From the NCBI GenBank assembly GCA_919901855.1, contig CAKKQC010000007.1, positions 1 to 64,000 on the forward strand: a stretch of DNA of 64,000 nucleotides, read 5' to 3'. The position numbers were made by a program, and so were the translations under genes. A model generated the notes under the pieces. The model was not told where the DNA came from. It searched no databases and worked only from the letters and a program-made list of their open reading frames with translations. Shown piece by piece: positions 24,308 through 32,330 of this stretch (position 1 is the stretch's first letter; each line of letters opens with the position of its first letter). This DNA is from a bacterium (GTDB lineage: Bacteria; Oederibacteriota; CAKKQC01).

Positions 24308-24718
24308 TCAGAACTTGATCTTGAGCACCGCGAGCACTTCCCGGACCTGGACATCTTCCCTCATATCGGAGAGGGCGAACCAGCGGACTTCCCGCAGCAT
24401 CCGTTGCGCGGGTGCGAGATGCGCCTCCTCGGGGTCGCTCCCCAGGGCGGCCGTCTGGCCGGGATCGACGAGCTCCATGAGCAGGCAGCTTTCCCGCCCC
24501 TCGACCGTGCGCCGTTCCCGCTCGTACAGGATCCGGCCGGCCTTCGTCTCGAGCCCCGTCTCCTCCCGGACCTCGCGCACGGCCGCGGCCTCGAAGCTCT
24601 CGCCGGGGTCGACGTGGCCGCCGGGGAGGGTCCAGTACTCGTATCCGTCGGGGTGCCAGTGGCGGACCATGAGGATCTCGCCATTCCGGATGACGGCGCC
24701 GCATGCGCGATCCGGCAT
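24308..24718 (-). CDS. Nudix hydrolase
   Basis: A 136-residue Nudix enzyme with a complete box at residues 33-55 (G-x5-E-x7-R-E-V-x-E-E-x-G; visible as GGHVDPGES then REVREETG). It hydrolyses a nucleoside diphosphate linked to another group, using Mg held by the glutamates; NDP-sugars would fit the region but this is inference. Its ATG overlaps the TGA of the upstream hydrolase gene (TGATG), so translation is coupled. Confidence 0.88.
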   Translation of the reverse strand: MPDRACGAVIRNGEILMVRHWHPDGYEYWTLPGGHVDPGESFEAAAVREVREETGLETKAGRILYERERRTVEGRESCLLMELVDPGQTAALGSDPEEAHLAPAQRMLREVRWFALSDMREDVQVREVLAVLKIKF

Positions 24719-26778
24719 CAGCGACGCAACTCGTAGAGCCGGTCGCCGATCTCGCGGACGGCGGCGATGGTCTCGGGGTAGGGGGTGTCCGTGATGTCGA
24801 CGAACCCGATCTGGTAGTTCTCGCCGTCGTCGCGGCCGGTCGTGGCCTGGTCCATGTACTGGAACCAGGCCGCGCCGACGAAGACCGGATTGCGCAGGGC
24901 GCTGGTGACGTAGTTACGGTAGAAGTCGGCGCGCTCCGCCTGGTTCGCGGCGCCCTGGAGCCCGGTGTGGAAGAGCCCCCGGTCCAGGGCCCCGCAGTGG
25001 AACTCGCCGATGATGACGGGCTTGTCCGCGCAGCCGGCCGGGAGCTGGAACTCCGCGACGCTCCGCCGGTAGAGGTTGTAGCTGACGACGTCGCAGGACT
25101 TCGCCGCCGCGCGCGCGGCGTAGTCCGGGGCCCAGCCCGCGAACCGGCAGCCGAGGTAGAGCTGGTGCGGGGCTACGGCCTTGACGGCGTCCCGGCACTC
25201 GCGGAAGTACCGGTCGGCGAAGGATTGCGTGAACGCCTCGAGGTCCTTCCTCGCGGCGGCCCCGGGCGGGGTGCGCGACAGGGCCAGGGCGTCCCACGAC
25301 GCGTGCGCCGTGCCCCAGGTCTTGTTGAGCTTCGCGATTGACGAGTACTTCTTCCGGAGGTCGGCGATGAACGCCTTCTTGGCCGGCTGCGTCATGGGGG
25401 ACGCAAGCGTCGCCTCGGCGAGTCCGGTCCCGCCCGGCCACGACAACTCGTTGTCCACGAAGAACCCGAGGCACCATGGATCCCCGGCGGCCTTGCCCTT
25501 CTCATCGGCCAGCCGCGCCCGGATGCTCTTCCGGCACTCGGGCGAGAAGACGTCGTAGAACCTCGCCCGGTGCGCCTCGGAGCCCTCGATCTCGGGCGCC
25601 CACCAGTGGATGGTGCCCACGTACGGGGTGCGGCGCAGGGAGGTGAACCCCTCGCCGGACCACATCCCGATCGTGTTGAGGCCCCAGCTCCGGAGCCGGC
25701 GATGGGCGAGTGCGGTCGTGAGGTCCCGGACCTTCTCCCCGTACTTGCGCCGGGCGTTCGCGGCGCCGAAGTCGAAGTGCCAGGCCTTTTCCCCCTTCCA
25801 GTGGCTGTTTCCCTTGGTCTTGCTCTCCCACCAGTTGTCGCCGAACACGGGATCGTCGTGGGGCGGGAGCCCGCTGAACCACCGCTCGCGTCCGTCCACG
25901 ATCGTGGCGCCCCATGTCCCGACGCAGTCCACGCCGTGCGACCAGAAGAGCCGGCCGTCGGGGTCCACGAGCCACCACGTGGCCCCGACTCTCAGAACCC
26001 GGAAGAAGCCGGTGCCCCTGAGCTTCTGGCTCCTGGTCCAGCCGCCCCACCTGTCGCGGTCCTTTGGACCGCCGTGGGCGGCGAGGTCCCGGTCCTCGGC
26101 CGCGATCCGGTCGGCGAACTCGGTCGCGGAGTGCAGCTTGCCCGGCCACTCGCGATGAACATACTGGCCGAACTCGTCGATGAACGGGAAGAAGGTCGCG
26201 GGGCTGGGGAGCGGCGGGATATCCCCGGTCGTCCGGATCCGCGCGATCTCGAAGACGTGATCCTCTTTCGGAGTCGGCACGAAGATGATGAGCTGGCTGA
26301 CATTGGCGGGATCGAGGGCCTGGTCACCGCCGGTGTAGAACCCGAAGGCGTCCGGGTACCCGTTCATTCCGAACAGGCCATAGCTGTCCGGGAGTTTCAG
26401 CTTGAACTTCGTCGCGACCGTCGTCCGCTGGCCCGGCTCGATCGTGAAGACCTCCTGCACGCAGTTGCGGCCCGGGTAACCGCCGGGGTTGTCGATTCGC
26501 AGCCCCACCTCGACGGGTGTCGCGCCCGGGTTGAAGACGTCCATCGAGAGCGCGCCGGTTCCGGAGAATGTCCAGTGCCCGCCGGGCGCCTTGATCGTGA
26601 TGCCCGGCCAGTCGATGGCGTGGCCGCTCTCAACTCGAAGGGTACCGCCGGTCGTCAGCGTGAGCCTGACGTCGTTCTGCTCGATTCCCGCGAGGTCGTA
26701 CCCGGGCGTGAAGTCGAGGATGGTGCGTCCCGCCATCGCGGGGGCGGTGAGCAGCAGGGCAAACGCGAGGGCTTTCAT
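24718..26778 (-). CDS. Secreted GH50 (agarase-like) hydrolase
   Basis: A 686-residue exported protein; AGGAGG precedes ATG 26778, and the first 16 residues (MKALAFALLLTAPAMA) are a short signal peptide. Residues 20-185 form a beta-sandwich. The catalytic half carries DPDGRLFWSHGVDCVG, found in beta-agarase-type GH50 proteins, RSWGLNTIGMWS, acid/base E444 in GFFVDNELSW and probable nucleophile E592 in VIIGEFHCGALDRG. The end (GFVDITDTPYPETIAAV) is also family-like. True agarase activity is not implied; other beta-galactan or related substrates are possible. Confidence 0.7.
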   Translation of the reverse strand: MKALAFALLLTAPAMAGRTILDFTPGYDLAGIEQNDVRLTLTTGGTLRVESGHAIDWPGITIKAPGGHWTFSGTGALSMDVFNPGATPVEVGLRIDNPGGYPGRNCVQEVFTIEPGQRTTVATKFKLKLPDSYGLFGMNGYPDAFGFYTGGDQALDPANVSQLIIFVPTPKEDHVFEIARIRTTGDIPPLPSPATFFPFIDEFGQYVHREWPGKLHSATEFADRIAAEDRDLAAHGGPKDRDRWGGWTRSQKLRGTGFFRVLRVGATWWLVDPDGRLFWSHGVDCVGTWGATIVDGRERWFSGLPPHDDPVFGDNWWESKTKGNSHWKGEKAWHFDFGAANARRKYGEKVRDLTTALAHRRLRSWGLNTIGMWSGEGFTSLRRTPYVGTIHWWAPEIEGSEAHRARFYDVFSPECRKSIRARLADEKGKAAGDPWCLGFFVDNELSWPGGTGLAEATLASPMTQPAKKAFIADLRKKYSSIAKLNKTWGTAHASWDALALSRTPPGAAARKDLEAFTQSFADRYFRECRDAVKAVAPHQLYLGCRFAGWAPDYAARAAAKSCDVVSYNLYRRSVAEFQLPAGCADKPVIIGEFHCGALDRGLFHTGLQGAANQAERADFYRNYVTSALRNPVFVGAAWFQYMDQATTGRDDGENYQIGFVDITDTPYPETIAAVREIGDRLYELRR

Positions 26779-26800
26779 CGGGGGCCTCCTGTGTCTTGGT

Positions 26801-28264
26801 TCATGGGCGAAGCAGCCGGATGTGGCGGCCGAGATGGCGGACGAGGACGGATTCGTGCGTGTCCTCGTGGAGCGCGAGGAGCCGGTGGACCCGGTCGCGG
26901 AAGATCCAGCCGTCCTTCGATCTCGCGCCCAGAATCGCTCCGAACGCGACGTGCAAGACCTGCCGGGCAGCGGGCCGGTCGAGGTAGACGGATTCGAGCC
27001 GGCGGGCGGGAATCCCGCGCGGTGCCGGGACATCGCGCAGGCGCGCCGAGATCGAGTACGACCGCCGTGCGACCGGGAACGCCCGGCGGGCATGATCCAC
27101 GATCTCCCGGAAGAGCCCGGGGTCGACGCGCGCTATCGTCCGCAGTGATTCCAGCCAGCTCGTCCCGGCGGTCTTGACGTGGAACCGGCCGCGCGTGATC
27201 CGGGCCACCGTCCGGTAGACCCGGAACTTGTCGCTCCCGCTGTGGATGGAGATCTTGTACCCGCCCAGTCGGCGCGCGACGGCCGCGTGGGCGGCGAGCG
27301 CGCGCGCGAAGGCGGGGAGGCTGCCCCGGAAGTCCACGCCCTTCTCGAACGAGCCCGGGAACCGGGGGGCGACGGCGGCGACGCGGATCCCGCGCCGGGC
27401 CAGCTCGCGGACGACGTACTCGTGGTCCGCGGGGGTGGTGACGACCGGCAGCTCGTCGAGCGAGACCTCGAGCTCGTAGGGCCGGCCGCGCATGGCGCGG
27501 TGCACCCGGCGGGCGAGCGCTGCGAGGAACGGCACGGCGGGGCCGAACCGGACGGCCGGATCGGCGGAGCGTTCCGCTCCCGGCCGCAGGGCCGGCGAGG
27601 CGTCGAGGGTGAAGAGCACGAATCCCGCTTTGGCCATCCGGTCGATGTCCGCGACATCCTTGAGGTGGTCGGCGTCGGCGCTCCAGCCGCCCCGCCAGCC
27701 CGCGGCCAGCACGCCGAACGTGGCGTCGTCGAGCACCTGCTCGGGCGTCCGGTCCGTCCGGGTCATCTCCCGGACCGACTGCTGGGCGAAGACGGGGAAG
27801 AGCCGGCTCCGCCCGAGGGCGATCGCCTGACTCCGCGTCGCGTACCCGGTCCGGTCGCCCAGCCCGATGGACGGCCGGCGGCCAATGGGCACCGGCGAGA
27901 GCCAAGGGACGGCGGCCCGCAGGGCGGCGAGGACGGCGTGATCGCCCGGCAGGAGCGCGACCGCCAGTCCGGACCGCACGTCGTTCCGTCCGCGGGGCAG
28001 GGACCGCATCCAGGCGGGGCGGTGCCCACGGCACCCGATCACGATGCCGCGCGATCGGCCGCGGCGGCCCGCGATCAACCACGCCCCTGAGTCGCCGGAG
28101 CGGCGCCTTCGGTCGGCATCGCCGACCGTGCCGCCGAGCGCGCTCGCCGGGTACGAGCGGGTCCAGCCGCCGAATCCGGCCGCGGCGCCGGCCAGCTCAA
28201 CCTGGAGTTGCGGAGATAGTGGGCGCAGGGGTCCGGGCTGGCAGGCGGCGCTGAAGATGCTCAT
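26801..28264 (-). CDS. uxaE: Tagaturonate epimerase family protein
   Basis: A 487-residue protein from ATG 28264 (MSIFSAACQPG). Highly characteristic blocks are IGLGDRTGYATRS (133-145), FPVFAQQSVREMTRTDRTPEQV (about 156-177) and WSADADHLKDV (194-204), all typical of UxaE. That enzyme interconverts D-tagaturonate and D-fructuronate, letting galacturonate catabolism enter the fructuronate route. Conserved Asp/His residues such as D197-D199 and H200 are candidate metal ligands. The first ~120 residues are less conserved. It is divergently transcribed from the epimerase gene at 28316 over a shared palindromic promoter. Confidence 0.75.
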   Translation of the reverse strand: MSIFSAACQPGPLRPLSPQLQVELAGAAAGFGGWTRSYPASALGGTVGDADRRRRSGDSGAWLIAGRRGRSRGIVIGCRGHRPAWMRSLPRGRNDVRSGLAVALLPGDHAVLAALRAAVPWLSPVPIGRRPSIGLGDRTGYATRSQAIALGRSRLFPVFAQQSVREMTRTDRTPEQVLDDATFGVLAAGWRGGWSADADHLKDVADIDRMAKAGFVLFTLDASPALRPGAERSADPAVRFGPAVPFLAALARRVHRAMRGRPYELEVSLDELPVVTTPADHEYVVRELARRGIRVAAVAPRFPGSFEKGVDFRGSLPAFARALAAHAAVARRLGGYKISIHSGSDKFRVYRTVARITRGRFHVKTAGTSWLESLRTIARVDPGLFREIVDHARRAFPVARRSYSISARLRDVPAPRGIPARRLESVYLDRPAARQVLHVAFGAILGARSKDGWIFRDRVHRLLALHEDTHESVLVRHLGRHIRLLRP

Positions 28265-28272
28265 CGGTTCTC

Positions 28273-28285
28273 GGGTATGATACCC
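28273..28285. promoter_or_regulatory. Shared palindromic divergent promoter
   Basis: GGGTATGATACCC is a near-perfect palindrome with a central G. Read on the plus strand it contains TATGAT (28276-28281), the -10 for the epimerase gene at 28316. Read on the minus strand it contains TATCAT (28282-28277), the -10 for the uxaE-like gene. The two -10 boxes overlap, so polymerase can serve only one side at a time. Confidence 0.55.
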
Positions 28286-28315
28286 GGGATTGACACGCAA
28301 AGAGGAGCGACACCC

Positions 28316-29353
28316 ATGGCGGAGACGAAGCTGGCCGGCAACATGCTGAAGAAAGACGATCTCATTGTCATCGCGGGCGCGGGGGGATTCATCGCCGGAG
28401 CCCTGACCAAGCGTTTCCACGACCAGGGCTTCACCCGCATCCGGGCCGTCGACCGCAAGCCCCTCCCCGAATGGTACCGCCGCACGCCGGGCGTCGAGTG
28501 CCTGAGCATGAACCTTGCCGAGCCCGCCAACTGCGTCCGGGCGTGCGAGGGCGCAGCCGAGGTCTACTGCCTTGCGGCCGACATGGGGGGCATGGGGTTC
28601 ATCGAGCGCTTCCGGGTCGAGTGCCTGCGGAGCGTTCTCGTCAACACGCACATGGTCGAGGCCGCGTGGCGCGCGGGCGCCCGGAGGTACTTCTTCTCGT
28701 CATCCGCGTGCGCGTACAACACCAGGCTCCAGCAGGCGACCGACAGCCGGCCGCTGAAGGAGTCCGACGCGTACCCGGCGTTCGCCGAGCGCGGGTACGG
28801 CTGGGAGAAGCTGTTCTCGGAGATGGTCTGCCAGGAGTACTGGGCGGAGCGGGGCCTCCGGACCCAGATCGCGCGGTTTCATAACGTATACGGCCCGTGG
28901 GGCACCTGGGATGGCGGCCGCGAGAAGGCGCCCGCGGCGCTCAGCCGGAAAGTGATCGAGGCGAAGGACCAGGGACGGAAGTGGATCGAGGTCTGGGGCG
29001 ACGGGTCGCAGGCCCGGAGCTACATGTACGTCGAGGACGTGATCGAGGGCATCGACCGGATCATGCACTGCGACGAGCTCACGGCCACGCCGATCAACCT
29101 CGGAAGCGCCCAGCTCCTCTCCGTCAACGAACTCCTGGACCACGTCGAGGCGGTCGCGGGGACGAAGCTCGAGCGCCGGTACAAGCTGGACGCGCCCAAG
29201 GGCGTCGTCGGACGGAACAGCGACAACACCATGATAAAGAAGGTCCTCGGATGGGAGCCGTCGATTCCGTTCAAGCAGGGCATCAAGCCCACCTACAAGT
29301 GGATCGAGCAGCAGTTCAACTCGCGCAAAGCGGGCGCCCGGACCGCGGCCTGA
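28316..29353 (+). CDS. NAD-dependent epimerase, GDP-mannose 3,5-epimerase-like
   Basis: A 345-residue extended SDR. ATG 28316 is preferred over the in-frame ATG at 28277 because AGAGGAG is well placed and the earlier codon is inside the promoter. Motifs: GAGGFIAG (21-28), ADMGGMGFIE (88-97), SSSACAY with C132, Y161-x3-K165, and ARFHNVYGPWGTWDGGREKAPAA, all matching GDP-mannose 3,5-epimerase. That enzyme converts GDP-D-mannose to GDP-L-galactose/gulose. It begins a run of sugar-activation genes (GHMP kinase, cytidylyltransferase), so it may make an activated sugar for surface glycans. Confidence 0.8.
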   Translation: MAETKLAGNMLKKDDLIVIAGAGGFIAGALTKRFHDQGFTRIRAVDRKPLPEWYRRTPGVECLSMNLAEPANCVRACEGAAEVYCLAADMGGMGFIERFRVECLRSVLVNTHMVEAAWRAGARRYFFSSSACAYNTRLQQATDSRPLKESDAYPAFAERGYGWEKLFSEMVCQEYWAERGLRTQIARFHNVYGPWGTWDGGREKAPAALSRKVIEAKDQGRKWIEVWGDGSQARSYMYVEDVIEGIDRIMHCDELTATPINLGSAQLLSVNELLDHVEAVAGTKLERRYKLDAPKGVVGRNSDNTMIKKVLGWEPSIPFKQGIKPTYKWIEQQFNSRKAGARTAA

Positions 29354-29369
29354 CGTAGCAGGCGGGGAG

Positions 29370-30179
29370 ATGTCCATGGACGCCGCCCGCGACATCAGCG
29401 AGATCATCGGCTGGATACCCCAGCGGCTCGCGCTCGCGGGCGGGTGGATCGACCAGCCGTTCATGTCGCGTCACGACCCCCAGCCGCCGGGTTCCATGGT
29501 CGTCGTCGGCGTCGAGCCCACGATGCCGTTCATGGATCGGTGCGGGCTCGCGTCGAGCACGCGGAAGGTGGCGCTCCGGATCTGGAACGGGCGGCTGCCC
29601 GAGGGCGAGCGCGCGAGGGACCGGATGGCGCTCGTCCGCGAGCTGTACTGGGCGGAGAACACGGGGAAACCCGAACCGTCCGGGTCGCAGGACATGATCG
29701 GACTCATCTATCCGGGCGTCTGCCGGCTCGACTACGACTACGCCCATGAGGGCGGCGTCTTCCCGCGCCATGTCGAGTGCCACACGGACCCGGCTACCGC
29801 CCGCTGGCTGGAGCAGGTCATCCACATCGTCGCCATCGTCTCCCGGCCCGAGGGCTACAGCCCGCTCGGCGAGAAGCACCTCGAGCCGGCCTGGGTCCGG
29901 CGGCTGGGCCACGCCGGCAAGGCGTGCTTCGACGCGATCGTCGCGCACGATGCCCGGGGCCTGGGGGAGTCGCTGAATGAGAACATGCGGTGCTGGGGCG
30001 CGCTCGTCCCGCACGCGCTGTACCATCCGACGATGGAGAAGGACATGCCCGCGATCCTCGACTACTACCAGGGGCGCTACCTCGGGGCGATGTGGTCCGG
30101 GTGCGGCGGCGGCTACCTGTACGTCGTCTCCGAGGAGCCCGTGCCCGGGGGGTTCCACGTCACCGTCCGCACGGCGTGA
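29370..30179 (+). CDS. Compact GHMP-family sugar kinase-like protein
   Basis: A 269-residue protein; ATG 29376, 6 nt after GGGGAG, may be the real start. GHMP-kinase marks are visible but shortened. RLALAGGWIDQP matches motif 1 (R-x-D-L-A-G-G-W-T-D). CGLASSTRKVAL stands where the glycine-rich phosphate loop is expected. SGSQDMIGLIYPGVCRLDYD matches the G-x-Q-D substrate motif. SGCGGGYLYVV is motif 3. Only about 35 residues separate motifs 1 and 2, where 70-80 are usual, and the loop lacks one glycine. It lies 16 nt after the epimerase gene. It is probably a sugar-1-kinase or an inactive relative. Confidence 0.55.
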   Translation: MSMDAARDISEIIGWIPQRLALAGGWIDQPFMSRHDPQPPGSMVVVGVEPTMPFMDRCGLASSTRKVALRIWNGRLPEGERARDRMALVRELYWAENTGKPEPSGSQDMIGLIYPGVCRLDYDYAHEGGVFPRHVECHTDPATARWLEQVIHIVAIVSRPEGYSPLGEKHLEPAWVRRLGHAGKACFDAIVAHDARGLGESLNENMRCWGALVPHALYHPTMEKDMPAILDYYQGRYLGAMWSGCGGGYLYVVSEEPVPGGFHVTVRTA

Positions 30180-30189
30180 GGCGGCGGTG

Positions 30190-30900
30190 GTGAACGCCGT
30201 CGTCGTCTCCGGCGCCTTCGACGACATGCGGTCCCGGCACATCCGGCTCCTCCATGAGGCCTCCAAGCGGGGGCCGGTGCACGTCCACCTGTGGTCCGAC
30301 GCGGCCGTACGCGAGGCCGCGGGCGCCGAGCCCCGGTTCCCCCAGCCGGAGCGCGAATACCTTGTTTCGGCCATCCGGTACGTGGACCGGGTGACGGTCA
30401 CGGACCGTCCCGAGCCGGACGCGACGGGGATCGGGGATGCCGCCCTCGCGGGGTTCGAGCTCCCGGATCTCCCCGCGGCCCCCGCGTCGCGGAAGACGGT
30501 CGTGGTCACCGGCTGTTACGACTGGTTCCACTCCGGCCACGTCGCGTTCTTCGAGGAAGTCTCGCGGATCGGGGAGCTCACGGTCGTCGTCGGTCACGAC
30601 GCCACGATCACGCTCCTGAAAGGGCCGGGCCACCCCATGTTCCCGCAGGCCGAGCGCGCGTACATGGTCGCCGCGATCCGGTTCGTGTCCCGGGTCCTGA
30701 TCTCGTCGGGGATGGGCTGGCTGGACGCGGCGCCCGAGATCGAGAGGATCAAGCCGGAAATCTACGCCGTCAACGAGGACGGCGACCGTCCCGAGAAGCG
30801 CGAGTTCTGCGCGACGCGCGGGATCGAGTACCGGGTCCTGAAGCGCGTGCCCCACGCGGGCCTGCCGAGGCGCGAATCCACCCGGCTCAGGGGTTTCTAG
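30190..30900 (+). CDS. Tandem cytidylyltransferase-like protein
   Basis: A 236-residue protein (GTG 30190; GTG 30187 is also possible) made of two repeats of the nucleotidyltransferase fold. The second (residues ~102-225) has a proper HSGH motif (114-117) in TGCYDWFHSGHVAFFEEV. The first (residues 1-75) aligns as SGAFDDMRSRHIRLLHEA, so its histidine signature is degenerate. PQPEREYLVSAIRYVDRV and PQAERAYMVAAIRFVSRV are the matching second motifs. It probably joins CTP (or ATP) to a sugar or polyol phosphate, with one active and one structural half. It starts 10 nt after the kinase-like gene. Confidence 0.75.
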   Translation: MNAVVVSGAFDDMRSRHIRLLHEASKRGPVHVHLWSDAAVREAAGAEPRFPQPEREYLVSAIRYVDRVTVTDRPEPDATGIGDAALAGFELPDLPAAPASRKTVVVTGCYDWFHSGHVAFFEEVSRIGELTVVVGHDATITLLKGPGHPMFPQAERAYMVAAIRFVSRVLISSGMGWLDAAPEIERIKPEIYAVNEDGDRPEKREFCATRGIEYRVLKRVPHAGLPRRESTRLRGF

Positions 30901-30969
30901 AGGCCGTTGCGCAACCGCAACGGCCTCTGGAAGCAGCGGATGGATCTTGGGTTCTGCAATGGCTTCTAG
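30899..30969 (+). repeat. 71-nt structured element, copy 3
   Basis: Arm AGAGGCCGTTGCG (30899-30911), loop CAAC, perfect opposite arm to 30928, then GGAAGC, AGCGGATGGAT, ten variable bases, GCAATG, GCTTCT, AG. Its first two bases are part of the TAG stop of the cytidylyltransferase gene, as in copy 1. It lies between two convergent transcription units. Confidence 0.85.
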
Positions 30970-30985
30970 GGCCGCACCGTCGCCG

Positions 30986-31006
30986 CGTCGAAGGAGGCCT
31001 TCGACG
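30986..31006. terminator. Hairpin downstream of the NTP transferase gene
   Basis: CGTCGAAGG, loop AGG, CCTTCGACG: a 9-bp perfect stem between the 71-nt element and the 3' end of the minus-strand gene that stops at 31031. Confidence 0.4.
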
Positions 31007-31030
31007 TGCCTCCGGGGGTTCTGACCGGGC

Positions 31031-31789
31031 CTACCGTCCTCCGAGGGTCGCGAGCAGTTTGTGGTAGCCGCGCAGATCGTTGACGGGGATCCAGGCCTTC
31101 GTCGGGATCATGGTGATGCCGAGCCGGCGGCGCCGGGCGAGGTACGGGAACACGACCTTCTCGAAATCCGTCTTCTTCTCCAGCGAGATCAGCTTCCGGA
31201 AGAGCGGGATGGCGGCCGGTTCGAAGACCGTGAGCCCGACGTGCGCCGGCAGCCGGACCTTCGGATACATCCCCGCCGTCCGGGCGAACCCGCGGCGGAT
31301 CGCGAAGGAGCTGTACGCGTACTCGGTCCACGGCACGCATACCGCGGTGGCGAGGGCGCCCCGGCGGGCGGCGGCCCGGTGCCGGCGCAGGATCGAGGAG
31401 GCGAAGTCGCGGTCCAGCCCCACGATCTGGTCGTCGGGGTTGTGGACGACGACGGTGTCCCCGGGCGGCACGAGGCCGCGCTCGACGGCGAGCAGGATCG
31501 CGCCGCCGCGGCCGACCGGCCGTCCGGGGTCGGCCGAGTACCTGACCGACACCCCGAGGCGGCGGCCGTCGCCGAGGATGGCCCGGACCGACCCCGGGTG
31601 GGTGAAGACCAGGACGACGAACCGTTTCACGCCCGCGCGGGCCCACAGCCGGACCGTGCGCTCGATCAGGCTCATCCGGCCGGCGCGGATCGCGACCTTG
31701 GAGCGGTGGCGCGCGCCGGCCAGCCCGGCCAGCCGCTCGCCCTTCCCGCCCGCGGGCAGGATGACCGTCGCCCGCGACCCCGCCGTCAC
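31031..31789 (-). CDS. Sugar nucleotidyltransferase (NTP_transferase family)
   Basis: A 252-residue protein from GTG 31789, whose first bases overlap the TGA of the upstream gene (GTGA). The opening [15 protein letters not shown] is the nucleotide-binding G-G-x-G-x-R-L loop of GlmU/RmlA/HddC-type enzymes (here GGKGERL). [16 protein letters not shown] contains the metal-binding aspartates. [19 protein letters not shown] is the usual C-terminal segment. It would activate a sugar-1-phosphate with an NTP. It is co-transcribed with the FucU/RbsD-like gene and convergent with the epimerase-kinase-cytidylyltransferase operon. Confidence 0.8.
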   Translation of the reverse strand: MTAGSRATVILPAGGKGERLAGLAGARHRSKVAIRAGRMSLIERTVRLWARAGVKRFVVLVFTHPGSVRAILGDGRRLGVSVRYSADPGRPVGRGGAILLAVERGLVPPGDTVVVHNPDDQIVGLDRDFASSILRRHRAAARRGALATAVCVPWTEYAYSSFAIRRGFARTAGMYPKVRLPAHVGLTVFEPAAIPLFRKLISLEKKTDFEKVVFPYLARRRRLGITMIPTKAWIPVNDLRGYHKLLATLGGR

Positions 31790-32223
31790 CTCCCGCACGG
31801 GGTCACGCCCTTCTTGAGGATCAGGTTCCCGTACTTGGCGGTGTCGCCGGTCATGACGATGGCGAACGCGCGCTTTGCCTGCCGGTAGAACGCGAACCGC
31901 TCGACCTTGGCGATCCGCGGCCCGGGGCCGGCGTGCCGGGCGAGCACCCGGCGGTACGCGGCTTCCACCTTCGGGTCGGCGCGGTCGCCCCGGACCGGGG
32001 CCATCATGAACGCGGGCGCCTTCACGTATCCGTCCAGCTCGAACAGCGGCAGGATGGCGTCCAGCAGGGGCGCGATCAGGAGTCCGTCGGCGCGGATCAC
32101 GCGGGGACCGAGGGATTCCCCGGGGAAGTGGGCATCGGCCAGCACGATCTCGTCCCCGTGGCCCATGCGGCAGAGGGCGGCGAGCAGGTCCGGACTCAGC
32201 AGCGGCGAGACGCCTTTCAGCAT
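31786..32223 (-). CDS. RbsD/FucU-family sugar mutarotase
   Basis: A 145-residue protein from ATG 32223 ([14 protein letters not shown]). The family motif [14 protein letters not shown] is present, with H22, D30 and H32 as the expected catalytic/sugar-contact residues, and [23 protein letters not shown] closes the protein. These enzymes speed the alpha/beta interconversion of free sugars such as L-fucose or ribose. With a fucosidase and a GH95 enzyme nearby, L-fucose is the likeliest substrate, but the sequence does not prove it. The TGA overlaps the next start (GTGA). Confidence 0.82.
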   Translation of the reverse strand: MLKGVSPLLSPDLLAALCRMGHGDEIVLADAHFPGESLGPRVIRADGLLIAPLLDAILPLFELDGYVKAPAFMMAPVRGDRADPKVEAAYRRVLARHAGPGPRIAKVERFAFYRQAKRAFAIVMTGDTAKYGNLILKKGVTPCGR

Positions 32224-32314
32224 ATGTACACGGTTCCTTGTCCGGGCGGCGGCGCCGCCCCGTATACGGATACTTCCATTGTAGGTCCTGTTCCCCCTCC
32301 CACGCGCCGCCGTG

Positions 32315-32320
32315 TAATAT
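32315..32320 (+). promoter_or_regulatory. -10 box of the GH2/GH29 operon
   Basis: TAATAT, 10 nt before ATG 32331; a nearly leaderless start. Confidence 0.45.
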
Positions 32321-32330
32321 TGGACCCACC

